Below, piece by piece: positions 36,971-45,041 of a DNA stretch of 64,000 bases (position 1 is the stretch's first letter; the number at the start of each line of letters is the position of its first letter). The notes under the pieces were generated by a model that was not told where the DNA came from, did not search any database, and saw nothing but the letters and a program-made list of their open reading frames with translations. Origin of the DNA: Pseudomonas saudiphocaensis (GTDB lineage: Bacteria > Pseudomonadota > Gammaproteobacteria > Pseudomonadales > Pseudomonadaceae); the NCBI RefSeq assembly GCF_000756775.1, contig NZ_CCSF01000001.1, positions 3,410,001 to 3,474,000 of the forward strand, given 5' to 3'. The position numbers were made by a program, and so were the translations under genes.

Positions 36971-39802
36971 TCAGGCAGGTTCGGCAGTAGCCATCGACTT
37001 CTGGCTGGTCGAGACTGCGGTGTCCCGGCGCTCTATGAACTTCCAGTCCGCCTCGTCGATATAGATGCCGGCTGGTCCACTGCCGCCTTCCAGGTCGATG
37101 GCGACGTGGGCGGAGACCTGCGGCTTGACCGAGGCGAGGATCGGCACGAAACCCAGCTGCAGACTGGTCTCGATCAGCGCCTGCTGGTTGCGCTCGTCGA
37201 TGTCCGCGGCCTCGTCGAGGTAGTAGGGCAGGCGGATGCGTCCAGCCTGCTCGCGGTCCATCAGGTGCAGCAGCAGGTACATGTTGGTCAGCGCCTTGAT
37301 GGTCATGGTGGTGCCGTTGGAGGCCGCACCGTCGATGTCGGTGTGGATCACCGGCTGGCCACCGACCTTGGTGATCTCGAACGCCAGCTCGAAGAGGTCC
37401 TTGAGACCCAGCTGGTTGCTGTTCGCCGCCACCAGGCGCGCCAGGTATTCCTTGGCCTCCTCGTTCTTCGCGTCCTGCTCGGCCGATTGCGACAGGTCGA
37501 ACACCGACAGCGTCTCGCCTTCTTCATATTGGCCGGCACTGTGGATGATCTGGTCGATGTGCTTGAGCGCCTCCTTGTTCGGCGCCAGCACGATGCGGAA
37601 GCTTTCCAGGTTCGACACCTGGCGCTTGTTGATCTCGCGGTTGAACAGCGCCAGCTGGTGCTCGAGGCTTTCGTAGTCGCTGCGGATGTTGCGCAGGGTC
37701 CGTGCGATGTCGGTGACCGCCGCGCGGCGGGCCTTGGCCAGCGTCAGCGCCTCATCCTGGCGGTGGGCGTAGGCGTTGACAAGGAGTTGCAGGCGGCGCT
37801 CGGGGTCTTCCTCGCTGTCGAACTTGGCCACGCCCTTCAGGCGCACCTGGGCGTAGAGCGCCTCGATCTGGCCGTCGACGCGCTGCAGCGCCTGCCAGCT
37901 GTCTTGGTAGTCGTGCAGCAGCGGTAGGAGGTTGTCCAGCGAATCGTCCACCGGGTCCATGAAGGGCGTACCGAAGGGCAGGTTGGCCGGCAGCAGCTGG
38001 CGCCGACGCAGGGCGTCTTCCAGGGTGCGTTCCTTGGCTTCCAGATCGGCCAGTTGGCGACCGACCAGCTGCAGCTTGGCGGACAGGTGCTGGACGCGCT
38101 CGGCGAAGGCATCGCTGGTGCGCTTGAGTTCGTCCTGGGCGGCTTCGGCCTGGGCCAGCTGTTCCAACTTGGCCGGCTCCTCGGCGGCCAGGGTCTGGCT
38201 GCGGCGGAAGTCCTCCAGCGCCTTCTGCGCATCCAGCACCTGCTGGTAGAGCGCTTCGGCCTGGGCTTTGCTCGCATTACGGTCTACGGCTACCGCGTGC
38301 TGAGTCTTGAGCTGCTTGAGTTCGCGCTCCAGACGGTCCTTCTGGTCGCGCAGGGCGGCGCGGTCGGCCAGCGCCTGCAGCGCCGGCGGCTCGATGTGCG
38401 AGAGGTCGATGGACAGCCCCGGCACCGAGAAGGTGTCGCCCTTGAAGCGATCCAGCACGGCTTCTACCGCCTTGACCCAGTCGTCGCCCTCGGCGCTGAT
38501 GCCTTTCTCTCCCAGCGGCAGGCTGAACAGCTGGCCGTTGAACAGGCGCATCAGGCGGTCGACGTCGGCCTGGGAGAATTCCTCGCGCAGCCGCGAATAG
38601 CTGTTGTTGTCGGCGTGGTCGAGCTGCTGCTTCACCGACTTCAGGCGTTTCTCCAGATCACGCAGGCGCTCGTCCAGATCCTCGCTGGAGAACTGCCGTG
38701 ACTGCGCCAGGGCGCCGGCCAGCTCATCGTGGGCGTCCTTGGCGGCGAGCAGCTGCTGCTCCAGCACATGGGCATCCTCGACCAGGGCGAAGCGGTTCTT
38801 CAGCACCGCCAGCTCGCCCAGCCAGCGCTGGATTTCACTGATCTCGCGTTCCAGGCGCATCAGCTCGGAGGTACTGCCGCGCTGCTCGTTCTGCAGGCCG
38901 TCCTGCTCGCGCCGGTAGTGATCGGCCTGGATCACCAGCTCTTCCTTGCGCGCATCGGCGTAGTCGTGCCAGGTGCCCAGCAGGTTATCCAGCAGCGGCG
39001 AGAGGCGATGCAGCTTGCCACGCAGTAGCTCGCGCTGGGCGACGCCGGCGGCCAGGGCTTCGACCAGCGGGCCGGCAGCGACCAGCGCCTGATAATCCTG
39101 TTCCATGCGGCGCACGTCGCGGAAGGCTTCCTCGGTGGCGGCGATGTAGTCGACGCTGCCCGAACGCAGGCTGTGCTCGAAGGCGTCGAGGAACAGCTGC
39201 TTGAGCTTGGCGGCGGTGATCTCGCGCATGTGCAGCAGGTTGATAAACAGCGCGCGGAAGGTCTTTAGGCTCTGCTCGCTGGTCGAGCGCAGCGGGATCA
39301 GCGTCATGTCCAGCGGGATTGACGTGTGGCCGCCCACCAGCAACCGGCGCAGCTCGTCCGGCTTGGCCTCGTAGGCCTTGATGCCGGCGCGCTCGAGGTT
39401 GGCGAACAGCTCACGCTGGCGCAGGCAGGTGCCGTTCTGCTGGTAGTGGTCCAGATCCAGCGAGCCCTGGTAGACGAAGAACTGGTGGCCGAAGCCGCCG
39501 CCTGGGCCACGCCCGGCCACGCCGATCACGTGCGGGCCGTGGGGCAGCATCACCTCGACGAGGATGTAGCTGGTGTCCGAGGCGAAGTAGAACTTGCGCG
39601 ACTGCTCCAGGCTGTACTTGCCGAAGCTCATGTCCGACATGCGCGCCAGGATCGGGAACTGCAGCGCGTTGATCGAGGCGGACTTGCCCAGGTTGTTGGC
39701 GCCATAGACCGACAGCGGATTCTCCAGCGGGAAGATGCCGAGGCTGTAGCCGGCGGTGTTCAGCAGGGCGAAGCGGCGGATGCCGTAGCGTTCCTGGCTC
39801 AT
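36971..39802 (-). CDS. mksB: MksB, MukB-like SMC ATPase of the Mks condensin
   Basis: The protein has 943 residues. Walker A is GANNLGKS at 34-41. Long coiled coils follow (about 230-420 and 480-780) around a hinge-like part. The C-terminal head has SNGTTMTIKALTNMYLLLHL as signature region and LPYYLDEAADID as Walker B (about 858-869). It is shorter than E. coli MukB (about 1480), as usual for MksB. It acts with MksE and MksF in chromosome organisation and, in some bacteria, plasmid defence. Its ATG overlaps the mksE stop (ATGA). No mksG nuclease gene follows; the operon ends against convergent xerD. Confidence 0.93.
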   Translation of the reverse strand: MSQERYGIRRFALLNTAGYSLGIFPLENPLSVYGANNLGKSASINALQFPILARMSDMSFGKYSLEQSRKFYFASDTSYILVEVMLPHGPHVIGVAGRGPGGGFGHQFFVYQGSLDLDHYQQNGTCLRQRELFANLERAGIKAYEAKPDELRRLLVGGHTSIPLDMTLIPLRSTSEQSLKTFRALFINLLHMREITAAKLKQLFLDAFEHSLRSGSVDYIAATEEAFRDVRRMEQDYQALVAAGPLVEALAAGVAQRELLRGKLHRLSPLLDNLLGTWHDYADARKEELVIQADHYRREQDGLQNEQRGSTSELMRLEREISEIQRWLGELAVLKNRFALVEDAHVLEQQLLAAKDAHDELAGALAQSRQFSSEDLDERLRDLEKRLKSVKQQLDHADNNSYSRLREEFSQADVDRLMRLFNGQLFSLPLGEKGISAEGDDWVKAVEAVLDRFKGDTFSVPGLSIDLSHIEPPALQALADRAALRDQKDRLERELKQLKTQHAVAVDRNASKAQAEALYQQVLDAQKALEDFRRSQTLAAEEPAKLEQLAQAEAAQDELKRTSDAFAERVQHLSAKLQLVGRQLADLEAKERTLEDALRRRQLLPANLPFGTPFMDPVDDSLDNLLPLLHDYQDSWQALQRVDGQIEALYAQVRLKGVAKFDSEEDPERRLQLLVNAYAHRQDEALTLAKARRAAVTDIARTLRNIRSDYESLEHQLALFNREINKRQVSNLESFRIVLAPNKEALKHIDQIIHSAGQYEEGETLSVFDLSQSAEQDAKNEEAKEYLARLVAANSNQLGLKDLFELAFEITKVGGQPVIHTDIDGAASNGTTMTIKALTNMYLLLHLMDREQAGRIRLPYYLDEAADIDERNQQALIETSLQLGFVPILASVKPQVSAHVAIDLEGGSGPAGIYIDEADWKFIERRDTAVSTSQKSMATAEPA

Positions 39803-40491
39803 GCTTCAAGCTCCTTTTCTGCGGCGATGGCGCGGGACAGGGCGTCTTCTTCGGATTCTTCGGTGGTTTCTTCGATAAGGATGATGTCGTCATCCTCGCT
39901 GTCGTCTTCGGCGATCAGCTCCGGAGCCGGCAATGGCAGGTCGCTGCTGTGCAGGCTTGCGGCCAGATCGCGGTCCTGCTGCACCGACAGGCAGACGTCG
40001 AGGAAGCGGTGCATGGGCGGCAGGAAGCGGTAGACGCCGTTGCTGTCCTCGGCGAAACCGAGTTGCGTCAGGCGGCGGATGATCTTTTCTTCCAGCTCGT
40101 CCTGGGTGGTGACTTCGGCTTGCTGGAAGAGATCGCGGTACTTGTCCAGCAGTGCTGGCAGCTCGTCGCGGCCCAGGCTGCCGCCGTCGAGCACGGCCAG
40201 CGGATCGCGGCCCTGGTCGGCCAGGTGCTCGACCAGGATGAAGGTGAACAGCGCCAGGCGCTGGGCGGTCTTGTTCACCTGCGCGCCCATCTGCTCGGGC
40301 ACGAAGTAATAGAAGCCGCGTGGGTCACAGACCAGCTCGAAGCCCAGCGCCTTGAACAGCGCGCGGTACTGGTCCTGCAGGTTGGACAGCTGCGCGTAGG
40401 GCTCAGGTTCGCTGCGCGAAAGGTGATAGCCCTTGAACAGCTCGCGGAAGATCGGCGCCAGCTGGGTCATTTCCTTGAGGTCGATGTTCAT
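39799..40491 (-). CDS. mksE: MksE, MukE-like condensin subunit
   Basis: The protein has 230 residues. It carries the winged-helix kleisin-binding core of MukE/MksE: IFRELFKGYHLSRSEPEPY, LGFELVCDPRGFYYFVP and RRLTQLGFAEDSNGVYRFLP. The C-terminus is a run of Asp/Glu (EDDSEDDDIILIEETTEES). It bridges MksF and MksB. The gene is separated from mksF by 180 bases containing inverted repeats, but is translationally coupled to mksB. Confidence 0.92.
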   Translation of the reverse strand: MNIDLKEMTQLAPIFRELFKGYHLSRSEPEPYAQLSNLQDQYRALFKALGFELVCDPRGFYYFVPEQMGAQVNKTAQRLALFTFILVEHLADQGRDPLAVLDGGSLGRDELPALLDKYRDLFQQAEVTTQDELEEKIIRRLTQLGFAEDSNGVYRFLPPMHRFLDVCLSVQQDRDLAASLHSSDLPLPAPELIAEDDSEDDDIILIEETTEESEEDALSRAIAAEKELEA

Positions 40492-40512
40492 AAACGTGGC
40501 TCACAGGCAATC

Positions 40513-40545
40513 GTAGGGTGGAAAACGCCAGAGGCTTTTCCACCG
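40513..40545. repeat. REP-like inverted repeat, copy A (inside mks operon)
   Basis: GTAGGGTGGAAAACGCC, then AGAGGCTTTTCCACCGG. The GGTGGAAAA/TTTTCCACC arms form a hairpin. It belongs to the same family as the copies at 40564, 40615, 44770, 44814 and 59787. Confidence 0.8.
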
Positions 40546-40563
40546 GAGAGTTCGGTGTTGGCA

Positions 40564-40596
40564 AAGGTGGACAAGCTTCGCGTTGTCCACCCTACG
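40564..40596. repeat. REP-like inverted repeat, copy B (inverted orientation)
   Basis: AAGGTGGACAAGCTTCGCG, then TTGTCCACCCTACG. It carries the CCACCCTAC end on the right, so it is turned round relative to copies A and C, the usual paired REP layout. Confidence 0.8.
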
Positions 40597-40614
40597 TCGT
40601 GCTTGGCCGCCAAC

Positions 40615-40648
40615 GTAGGGTGGAAAACTGCGAAGCATTTTCCACCGG
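40615..40648. repeat. REP-like inverted repeat, copy C
   Basis: GTAGGGTGGAAAACTGCG, then AAGCATTTTCCACCGG; same orientation as copy A, 102 bases further on. It ends 24 bases before the mksF stop. Confidence 0.8.
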
Positions 40649-40671
40649 CTCCCGTAGGCGACAGGGTTGGC

Positions 40672-41913
40672 TCAACCATCTGCATTGGCCACCAGCGCAA
40701 AGGAGCTGAGGCTGACGCGGTGTTCGCGGGTCAGGTATTCGCGGCGTTCCAGGCGGTCGCGCTGGAAGCGGCCGTCGCGCGACAGGCGGGAGAACCAATA
40801 AAGCAATTCATCAGTGGCGCCCTCCGGCTCCTGTTCCAGCAGCCAGGCCATCAGGTCCGGCAGTGGCAGTGCCTGCTGGCAGCGTTCGACCATTTCGCGA
40901 GCGGTGCGCGGGGTGCGCGGCGCGTCGGTCCTGCGTTTGCTGCCAGCACGGGGGAACTGCGCCGGCTTGGGTTCGAAGCGGGCCAGGGCATAGACATACG
41001 CCTCGACCTGGCTGGCCGTGCCGAGGAAGGTCGTCTGCGGCCGGGTGAACAGCGGCAGCGAGGCTTGCGGCACGGCGTCCAGGCCTTTCTTGCGGATCGC
41101 CGACAGTGCCAGCGCCGCGCCCCGGGTCACGGCGTTGTGCCGGCGGGCCTCCTCGCGCAGCGGCAGCAACAGCTCGCGGGCCTTGCGCAGGGTCAGCTGG
41201 GCGGTGGTCTGCATCTCCAAGATGCGCGCGTGGGTGCGCAGCAGTAGGTCGTCGTCCACCAACTGGCCGAGGCGCTGCTGTTCGCCGAGCAGCTTCATCA
41301 GCACCTGCTCGACGCGGTGCACGCCCTGCTCGAAGGCGCCGTCGGCGGCGACCAGCTGGATCATCGGCTCGACGTATTCGTCCCAGGTGGCGAGGACCTC
41401 GGCGTAGCGCTGGCGCAGCGGAATCTGACGGTCGCTGGTCTTGGCTCGGTCGGCCACGGCCACCAGCGCCTGCTCGTCGTTGTCGAGCTTCTTCAGGACG
41501 TCGCGCACGCGCATGTCAAGCAGGCGCAGCTGGCGGGCGAGGTCATTGCCGTCGCGGATCTCGAAGGCATCGAGAATATGCCCGGCCAGGCGTTCCAGAT
41601 GGCGCAGGTAGGCCTCGATCTCCAGACACAGGCCGAGGCGATGCTCGCGGCGCAGGTAGGCGAGGAAGTCGTGGATTTGTGCATTCAGCTCGAAGCGGTT
41701 GGGGCTCTTGGCCACCGGCACCAGGATATCCAGGCGGATCCACTGGTCGAGCAGGGCGGTGATATCGGTCGGCGTGCCTTCGGGCAATTGCGCGGCGAGC
41801 TGGTGGCGCAGTTCCATCAGGCTCAGGGTGCCGGCATCGAAGCGTTCGCACAGCGGTTCGAGCAGGGTCCAGTGTTCGGCAAGGGCACGCAATACGCGCT
41901 TGGGTTCGATCAT
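40672..41913 (-). CDS. mksF: MksF, kleisin subunit of the Mks condensin
   Basis: The protein has 413 residues. It begins MIEPKRVLRALAEHWTLLEP and has the helical MukF/MksF-like kleisin middle (KLDNDEQALVAVADRAK, then DEYVEPMIQLV) and a C-terminal winged-helix part. It closes the MksB dimer and recruits MksE. It is the first gene of the operon, in the usual order F-E-B. The ribosome site is weak (GGAACC). The repeats between it and mksE may affect how much of the E-B message survives. Confidence 0.9.
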   Translation of the reverse strand: MIEPKRVLRALAEHWTLLEPLCERFDAGTLSLMELRHQLAAQLPEGTPTDITALLDQWIRLDILVPVAKSPNRFELNAQIHDFLAYLRREHRLGLCLEIEAYLRHLERLAGHILDAFEIRDGNDLARQLRLLDMRVRDVLKKLDNDEQALVAVADRAKTSDRQIPLRQRYAEVLATWDEYVEPMIQLVAADGAFEQGVHRVEQVLMKLLGEQQRLGQLVDDDLLLRTHARILEMQTTAQLTLRKARELLLPLREEARRHNAVTRGAALALSAIRKKGLDAVPQASLPLFTRPQTTFLGTASQVEAYVYALARFEPKPAQFPRAGSKRRTDAPRTPRTAREMVERCQQALPLPDLMAWLLEQEPEGATDELLYWFSRLSRDGRFQRDRLERREYLTREHRVSLSSFALVANADG

Positions 41914-42268
41914 CGAGGCGCCGGTTCCAGCCAGTGAAAAAGGGGCGAATTGTACTGCATTGGCGCGCCGGTATTTGCGATCAGACGATCGGTGCCGTTC
42001 GTAAATGTCGCAAATGTGGGCACAGTCACCTGGTTGTCATCCGCGCTGGGTTAGCTGTTCGGCGGCGGCTTGTAGCGCTGAACTGACGCGGCTTTGCAGG
42101 ATATTTGGCCGACTGAATTCGGCGCTGCGGAGTCGCCGTAGGACATTCTGTCGGACGAAATGCGTCGACGGCCTTTCGATATGCGGCGATTGACGGCAGA
42201 ATCCGCCCTTTTGCACACAGGAAGCCCGCCGGCTTCCTGCCAGGCGACCTCGCAGGGGCACCTTATTA
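41914..42268. other. Intergenic control region between divergent mksF and nspC
   Basis: 355 bases without a gene. Near nspC there is a 9-base hairpin (42218-42239) in the probable mRNA leader. TTGACG at 42190-42195 could be a -35 for nspC but lacks a good -10 at the right spacing. The mksF side shows no clear hexamers. Confidence 0.5.
42218..42239 (+). promoter_or_regulatory. Leader hairpin upstream of nspC
   Basis: CAGGAAGCC and GGCTTCCTG pair perfectly around a four-base loop, 30 bases before the nspC ATG. It could be a translational control element, since polyamine synthesis is often feedback-regulated; no direct proof. Confidence 0.4.
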
Positions 42269-43366
42269 ATGATCAATACGCCGTATTACCTCATCGACAA
42301 ACAGAAGCTGCTGGGCAACCTGGAGAAGATCGCCTACGTGCGTGAACACTCCGGTGCCAAGGCGCTGCTGGCGCTCAAGTGCTTCGCTACCTGGTCGGTG
42401 TTCGATCTGATGCAGCAGTACATGGACGGCACCACTTCGTCGTCGCTCTACGAACTCAAGCTCGGCCGGCAGAAATTCGCCGGCGAGACCCACGCCTACA
42501 GCGTGGCCTGGGCCGACGACGAGATCGAAGAGATGGTCGCCAACTGCGACAAGATCATCTTCAACTCCATCGGCCAGCTCGAACGCTACGAGAGCCAGAC
42601 CGAGGGCACCATCCGCGGCTTGCGCGTGAACCCTCAGGTAAGCAGCTCCGACTACCTGCTGGCCGACCCGGCACGTCCGTTCAGCCGCCTGGGCGAGCAC
42701 GATCCGGCGAAGATTGAGGCGGTGATCGGCAAGATCAGCGGCTTCATGTTCCACAACAATTGCGAGAACGGCCGCTTCGATCTGTTCGACGAAATGCTGA
42801 CCACCATCGAGGAGCGCTTCGGCCACCTGCTGGCGCAGGTCGACTGGGTCAGCCTGGGCGGCGGTATTCACTTCACCGGCGAGGGCTATCCGATCGATGC
42901 CTTCTGCGCGCGGCTCAAGGCTTTCTCCGAAAAATACGGCGTGCAGGTCTACCTGGAGCCGGGCGAGGCGGCGATCACCATGAGCGCCTCGCTGGAAGTG
43001 ACAGTGCTCGACACCCTGTACAACGGCAAGAACCTGGCCGTTGTCGACAGCTCCATCGAAGCGCACATGCTCGACCTGCTGATCTACCGTCAGAACGCAA
43101 AGATGGCGCCCAATGACGGCGAGCACAGCTGGATGGTGTGCGGTAAATCCTGCCTGGCGGGGGATATCTTCGGCGAATTCCATTTTGATCGTCCGCTGGC
43201 CATCGGCGATCGATTGTCGTTTATCGACGCAGCTGGTTACACCATGGTCAAGAAAAACTGGTTCAACGGCGTGAAAATGCCGTCCATCGTGGTTAAACAG
43301 CTCGACGGCAGCGTCGAGGTGGTTCGCGAATTTACCTTTGACGATTACCTGTCCAGTCTGTCGTAA
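42269..43366 (+). CDS. nspC: Carboxynorspermidine/carboxyspermidine decarboxylase NspC
   Basis: NspC is a PLP enzyme of the alanine-racemase fold that decarboxylates carboxynorspermidine or carboxyspermidine to the polyamine. The protein has 365 residues. The PLP lysine is probably K37 in LLALKCFAT; WVSLGGGIHFTGEGYP and YLEPGEAA are the phosphate-binding and C-terminal blocks, and VCGKSCLAGD has the catalytic cysteine. It lies 88 bases ahead of the gene for the preceding enzyme in the route. Confidence 0.95.
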   Translation: MINTPYYLIDKQKLLGNLEKIAYVREHSGAKALLALKCFATWSVFDLMQQYMDGTTSSSLYELKLGRQKFAGETHAYSVAWADDEIEEMVANCDKIIFNSIGQLERYESQTEGTIRGLRVNPQVSSSDYLLADPARPFSRLGEHDPAKIEAVIGKISGFMFHNNCENGRFDLFDEMLTTIEERFGHLLAQVDWVSLGGGIHFTGEGYPIDAFCARLKAFSEKYGVQVYLEPGEAAITMSASLEVTVLDTLYNGKNLAVVDSSIEAHMLDLLIYRQNAKMAPNDGEHSWMVCGKSCLAGDIFGEFHFDRPLAIGDRLSFIDAAGYTMVKKNWFNGVKMPSIVVKQLDGSVEVVREFTFDDYLSSLS

Positions 43367-43454
43367 ACCTGCCCACGATCAGCTGCGTGTCCTCTAGCTC
43401 GCAAGATCGTGAACAAGTTCTGACTACTGGCGGTAGCAAGGAGAGTTAAACAAA

Positions 43455-44693
43455 TTGAAGAAGAACGTTCTTATCATTGGTGCAGGAGGTGTCGCCAAGG
43501 TGGTGGCCCATAAGTGCGCGCAGCACAACGACGAACTCGGTCGTATTGCTATCGCGTCGCGCAGCATCTCCAAATGCCAGGCCATCATTGATAGCGTGAA
43601 GGCTAAGGGCAGCCTCAAACAGCCCGCTGAAATCCAGGCCTATGCCCTGGACGCCATGGACGTTGAAGCGACCAAGGCACTGATCCGCGAGACCGAATCG
43701 CAGATCGTCATCAACGTCGGCTCCGCCTTCCTCAACATGTCGGTGCTGCGCGCCTGCATGGATACCGGCGCCGCGTACCTGGATACCGCCATCCACGAAG
43801 AGCCGGGCAAGATTTGCGAAACCCCGCCGTGGTACGGCAACTACGAGTGGAAGCACCTGGCCGAGTGCGAAGAGAAGGGCGTGACCGCCATCCTCGGCGC
43901 GGGCTTCGATCCGGGTGTGGTCAACGCCTATGCGGCGCTGGCGCATCAGGAGCACTTCGACAAGATCGAGTCGATCGACATCCTCGATGTCAACGCCGGC
44001 TCCCATGGCAAGTACTTCGCCACCAATTTCGACCCGGAAATCAATTTCCGCGAATTCACCGGTCAGGTCTACAGCTGGCAGAACAGCCAATGGACCACCA
44101 ACAAGATGTTCGAGGTCAAACGCACCGACGACCTGCCTGTGGTCGGCCAGCAGAACCTCTACCTGACCGGTCATGACGAGGTGCACTCGCTCTCCAAGCA
44201 CCTCGACGTGCCGAACATCCGCTTCTGGATGAGCTTCGGCGATCACTACATCAACGTCTTCACCGTACTGAAGAACCTGGGCCTGCTTTCCGAACAGCCG
44301 GTGCGCACGGCAGAAGGCCTGGAAGTGGTGCCGCTCAAGGTGGTCAAGGCCGTGCTGCCTGATCCTGCCTCGCTGGCGCCGGGCTACACCGGCAAGACCT
44401 GCATCGGTGACCTGGTCAAGGGCACCAAGGACGGCCAGCCGCGCGAGCTGTTCATCTATAACGTCGCCGACCACGAGGAAGCCTACGCCGAGACCGACAG
44501 CCAGGGCATCTCCTATACCGCCGGCGTACCGCCGGTAGCCGCCGCGCTGCTGGTCGCCCGCGGCGAATGGGACGCCAAGCGCATGGTCAACGTCGAGGAA
44601 CTGCCGCCCAAGCCGTTCCTGACGCTGCTTGACGAGATGGGCCTGCCCACTCGAATCAAAGACGAGCACGGCGACCGTCCCTGGTATGAATAA
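43455..44693 (+). CDS. Carboxynorspermidine/carboxyspermidine dehydrogenase (saccharopine dehydrogenase family)
   Basis: The protein has 412 residues. A Rossmann motif (VLIIGAGGVAKVVAHK) opens it, and DTAIHEEPGKICETPPWYGN and GFDPGVVNAYAALA fix the carboxynorspermidine synthase subfamily, distinct from lysine-pathway saccharopine dehydrogenase. It condenses aspartate semialdehyde with diaminopropane or putrescine using NADPH. The start is TTG, with GGAGAG ten bases ahead; no ATG gives the Rossmann motif. It forms a pathway pair with nspC. A strong terminator follows. Confidence 0.94.
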   Translation: MKKNVLIIGAGGVAKVVAHKCAQHNDELGRIAIASRSISKCQAIIDSVKAKGSLKQPAEIQAYALDAMDVEATKALIRETESQIVINVGSAFLNMSVLRACMDTGAAYLDTAIHEEPGKICETPPWYGNYEWKHLAECEEKGVTAILGAGFDPGVVNAYAALAHQEHFDKIESIDILDVNAGSHGKYFATNFDPEINFREFTGQVYSWQNSQWTTNKMFEVKRTDDLPVVGQQNLYLTGHDEVHSLSKHLDVPNIRFWMSFGDHYINVFTVLKNLGLLSEQPVRTAEGLEVVPLKVVKAVLPDPASLAPGYTGKTCIGDLVKGTKDGQPRELFIYNVADHEEAYAETDSQGISYTAGVPPVAAALLVARGEWDAKRMVNVEELPPKPFLTLLDEMGLPTRIKDEHGDRPWYE

Positions 44694-44716
44694 GGCATAA
44701 GCCGCAGGTGAAAACC

Positions 44717-44750
44717 AAAGGCCCCTCTGCATAGGTAGCGGGGCCTTTTT
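44717..44750 (+). terminator. Rho-independent terminator of the nspC-dehydrogenase unit
   Basis: AAAGGCCCC pairs with GGGGCCTTT and is followed by TTCG, 23 bases after the stop. Confidence 0.85.
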
Positions 44751-44769
44751 CGTTGGCGGGCGCAGGTTT

Positions 44770-44803
44770 GTAGGGTGGAAAACCGCGAAGCGTTTTCCAC
44801 CGG
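44770..44803. repeat. REP-like inverted repeat, copy D
   Basis: GTAGGGTGGAAAACCGCG, then AAGCGTTTTCCACCGG. Nearly identical to copies A and C in the mks operon. Confidence 0.8.
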
Positions 44804-44813
44804 CGTTCCCATT

Positions 44814-44845
44814 CGTGGAAAAGCCTTCGGCGTTTACCACCCTGC
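44814..44845. repeat. REP-like inverted repeat, copy E (inverted orientation)
   Basis: CGTGGAAAAGCCTTCGGCG, then TTTACCACCCTGCG. The right end CCACCCTG marks it as inverted against copy D. Confidence 0.7.
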
Positions 44846-45041
44846 GCGGCTTGTGTCGTCATGGGAGCGCAGCTCTCGGCGCGAAGCTTTTGATCGGTGG
44901 CGGCGATCAGCGTTTCGCCGTTCCTTCAGGCATGCTGACGGCCACGCTTCCCGCCCCGCTCTTTTCACGCGACAATCACCAGTCTATCGACACCGGCCCC
45001 CATGTCGGGCCCGTGCTTGCGCACAGCCGTGAGGAAATCCT

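Larger units (their letters stand above)
44694..45041. other. Intergenic region between the polyamine pair and leuA
   Basis: 348 bases. It holds a terminator (44717-44750), two REP-like repeats in opposite orientation (44770 and 44814), and a TGATCG/CGATCA inverted repeat at 44891-44909 about 130 bases before leuA. I see no leader peptide rich in leucine codons. Confidence 0.55.
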
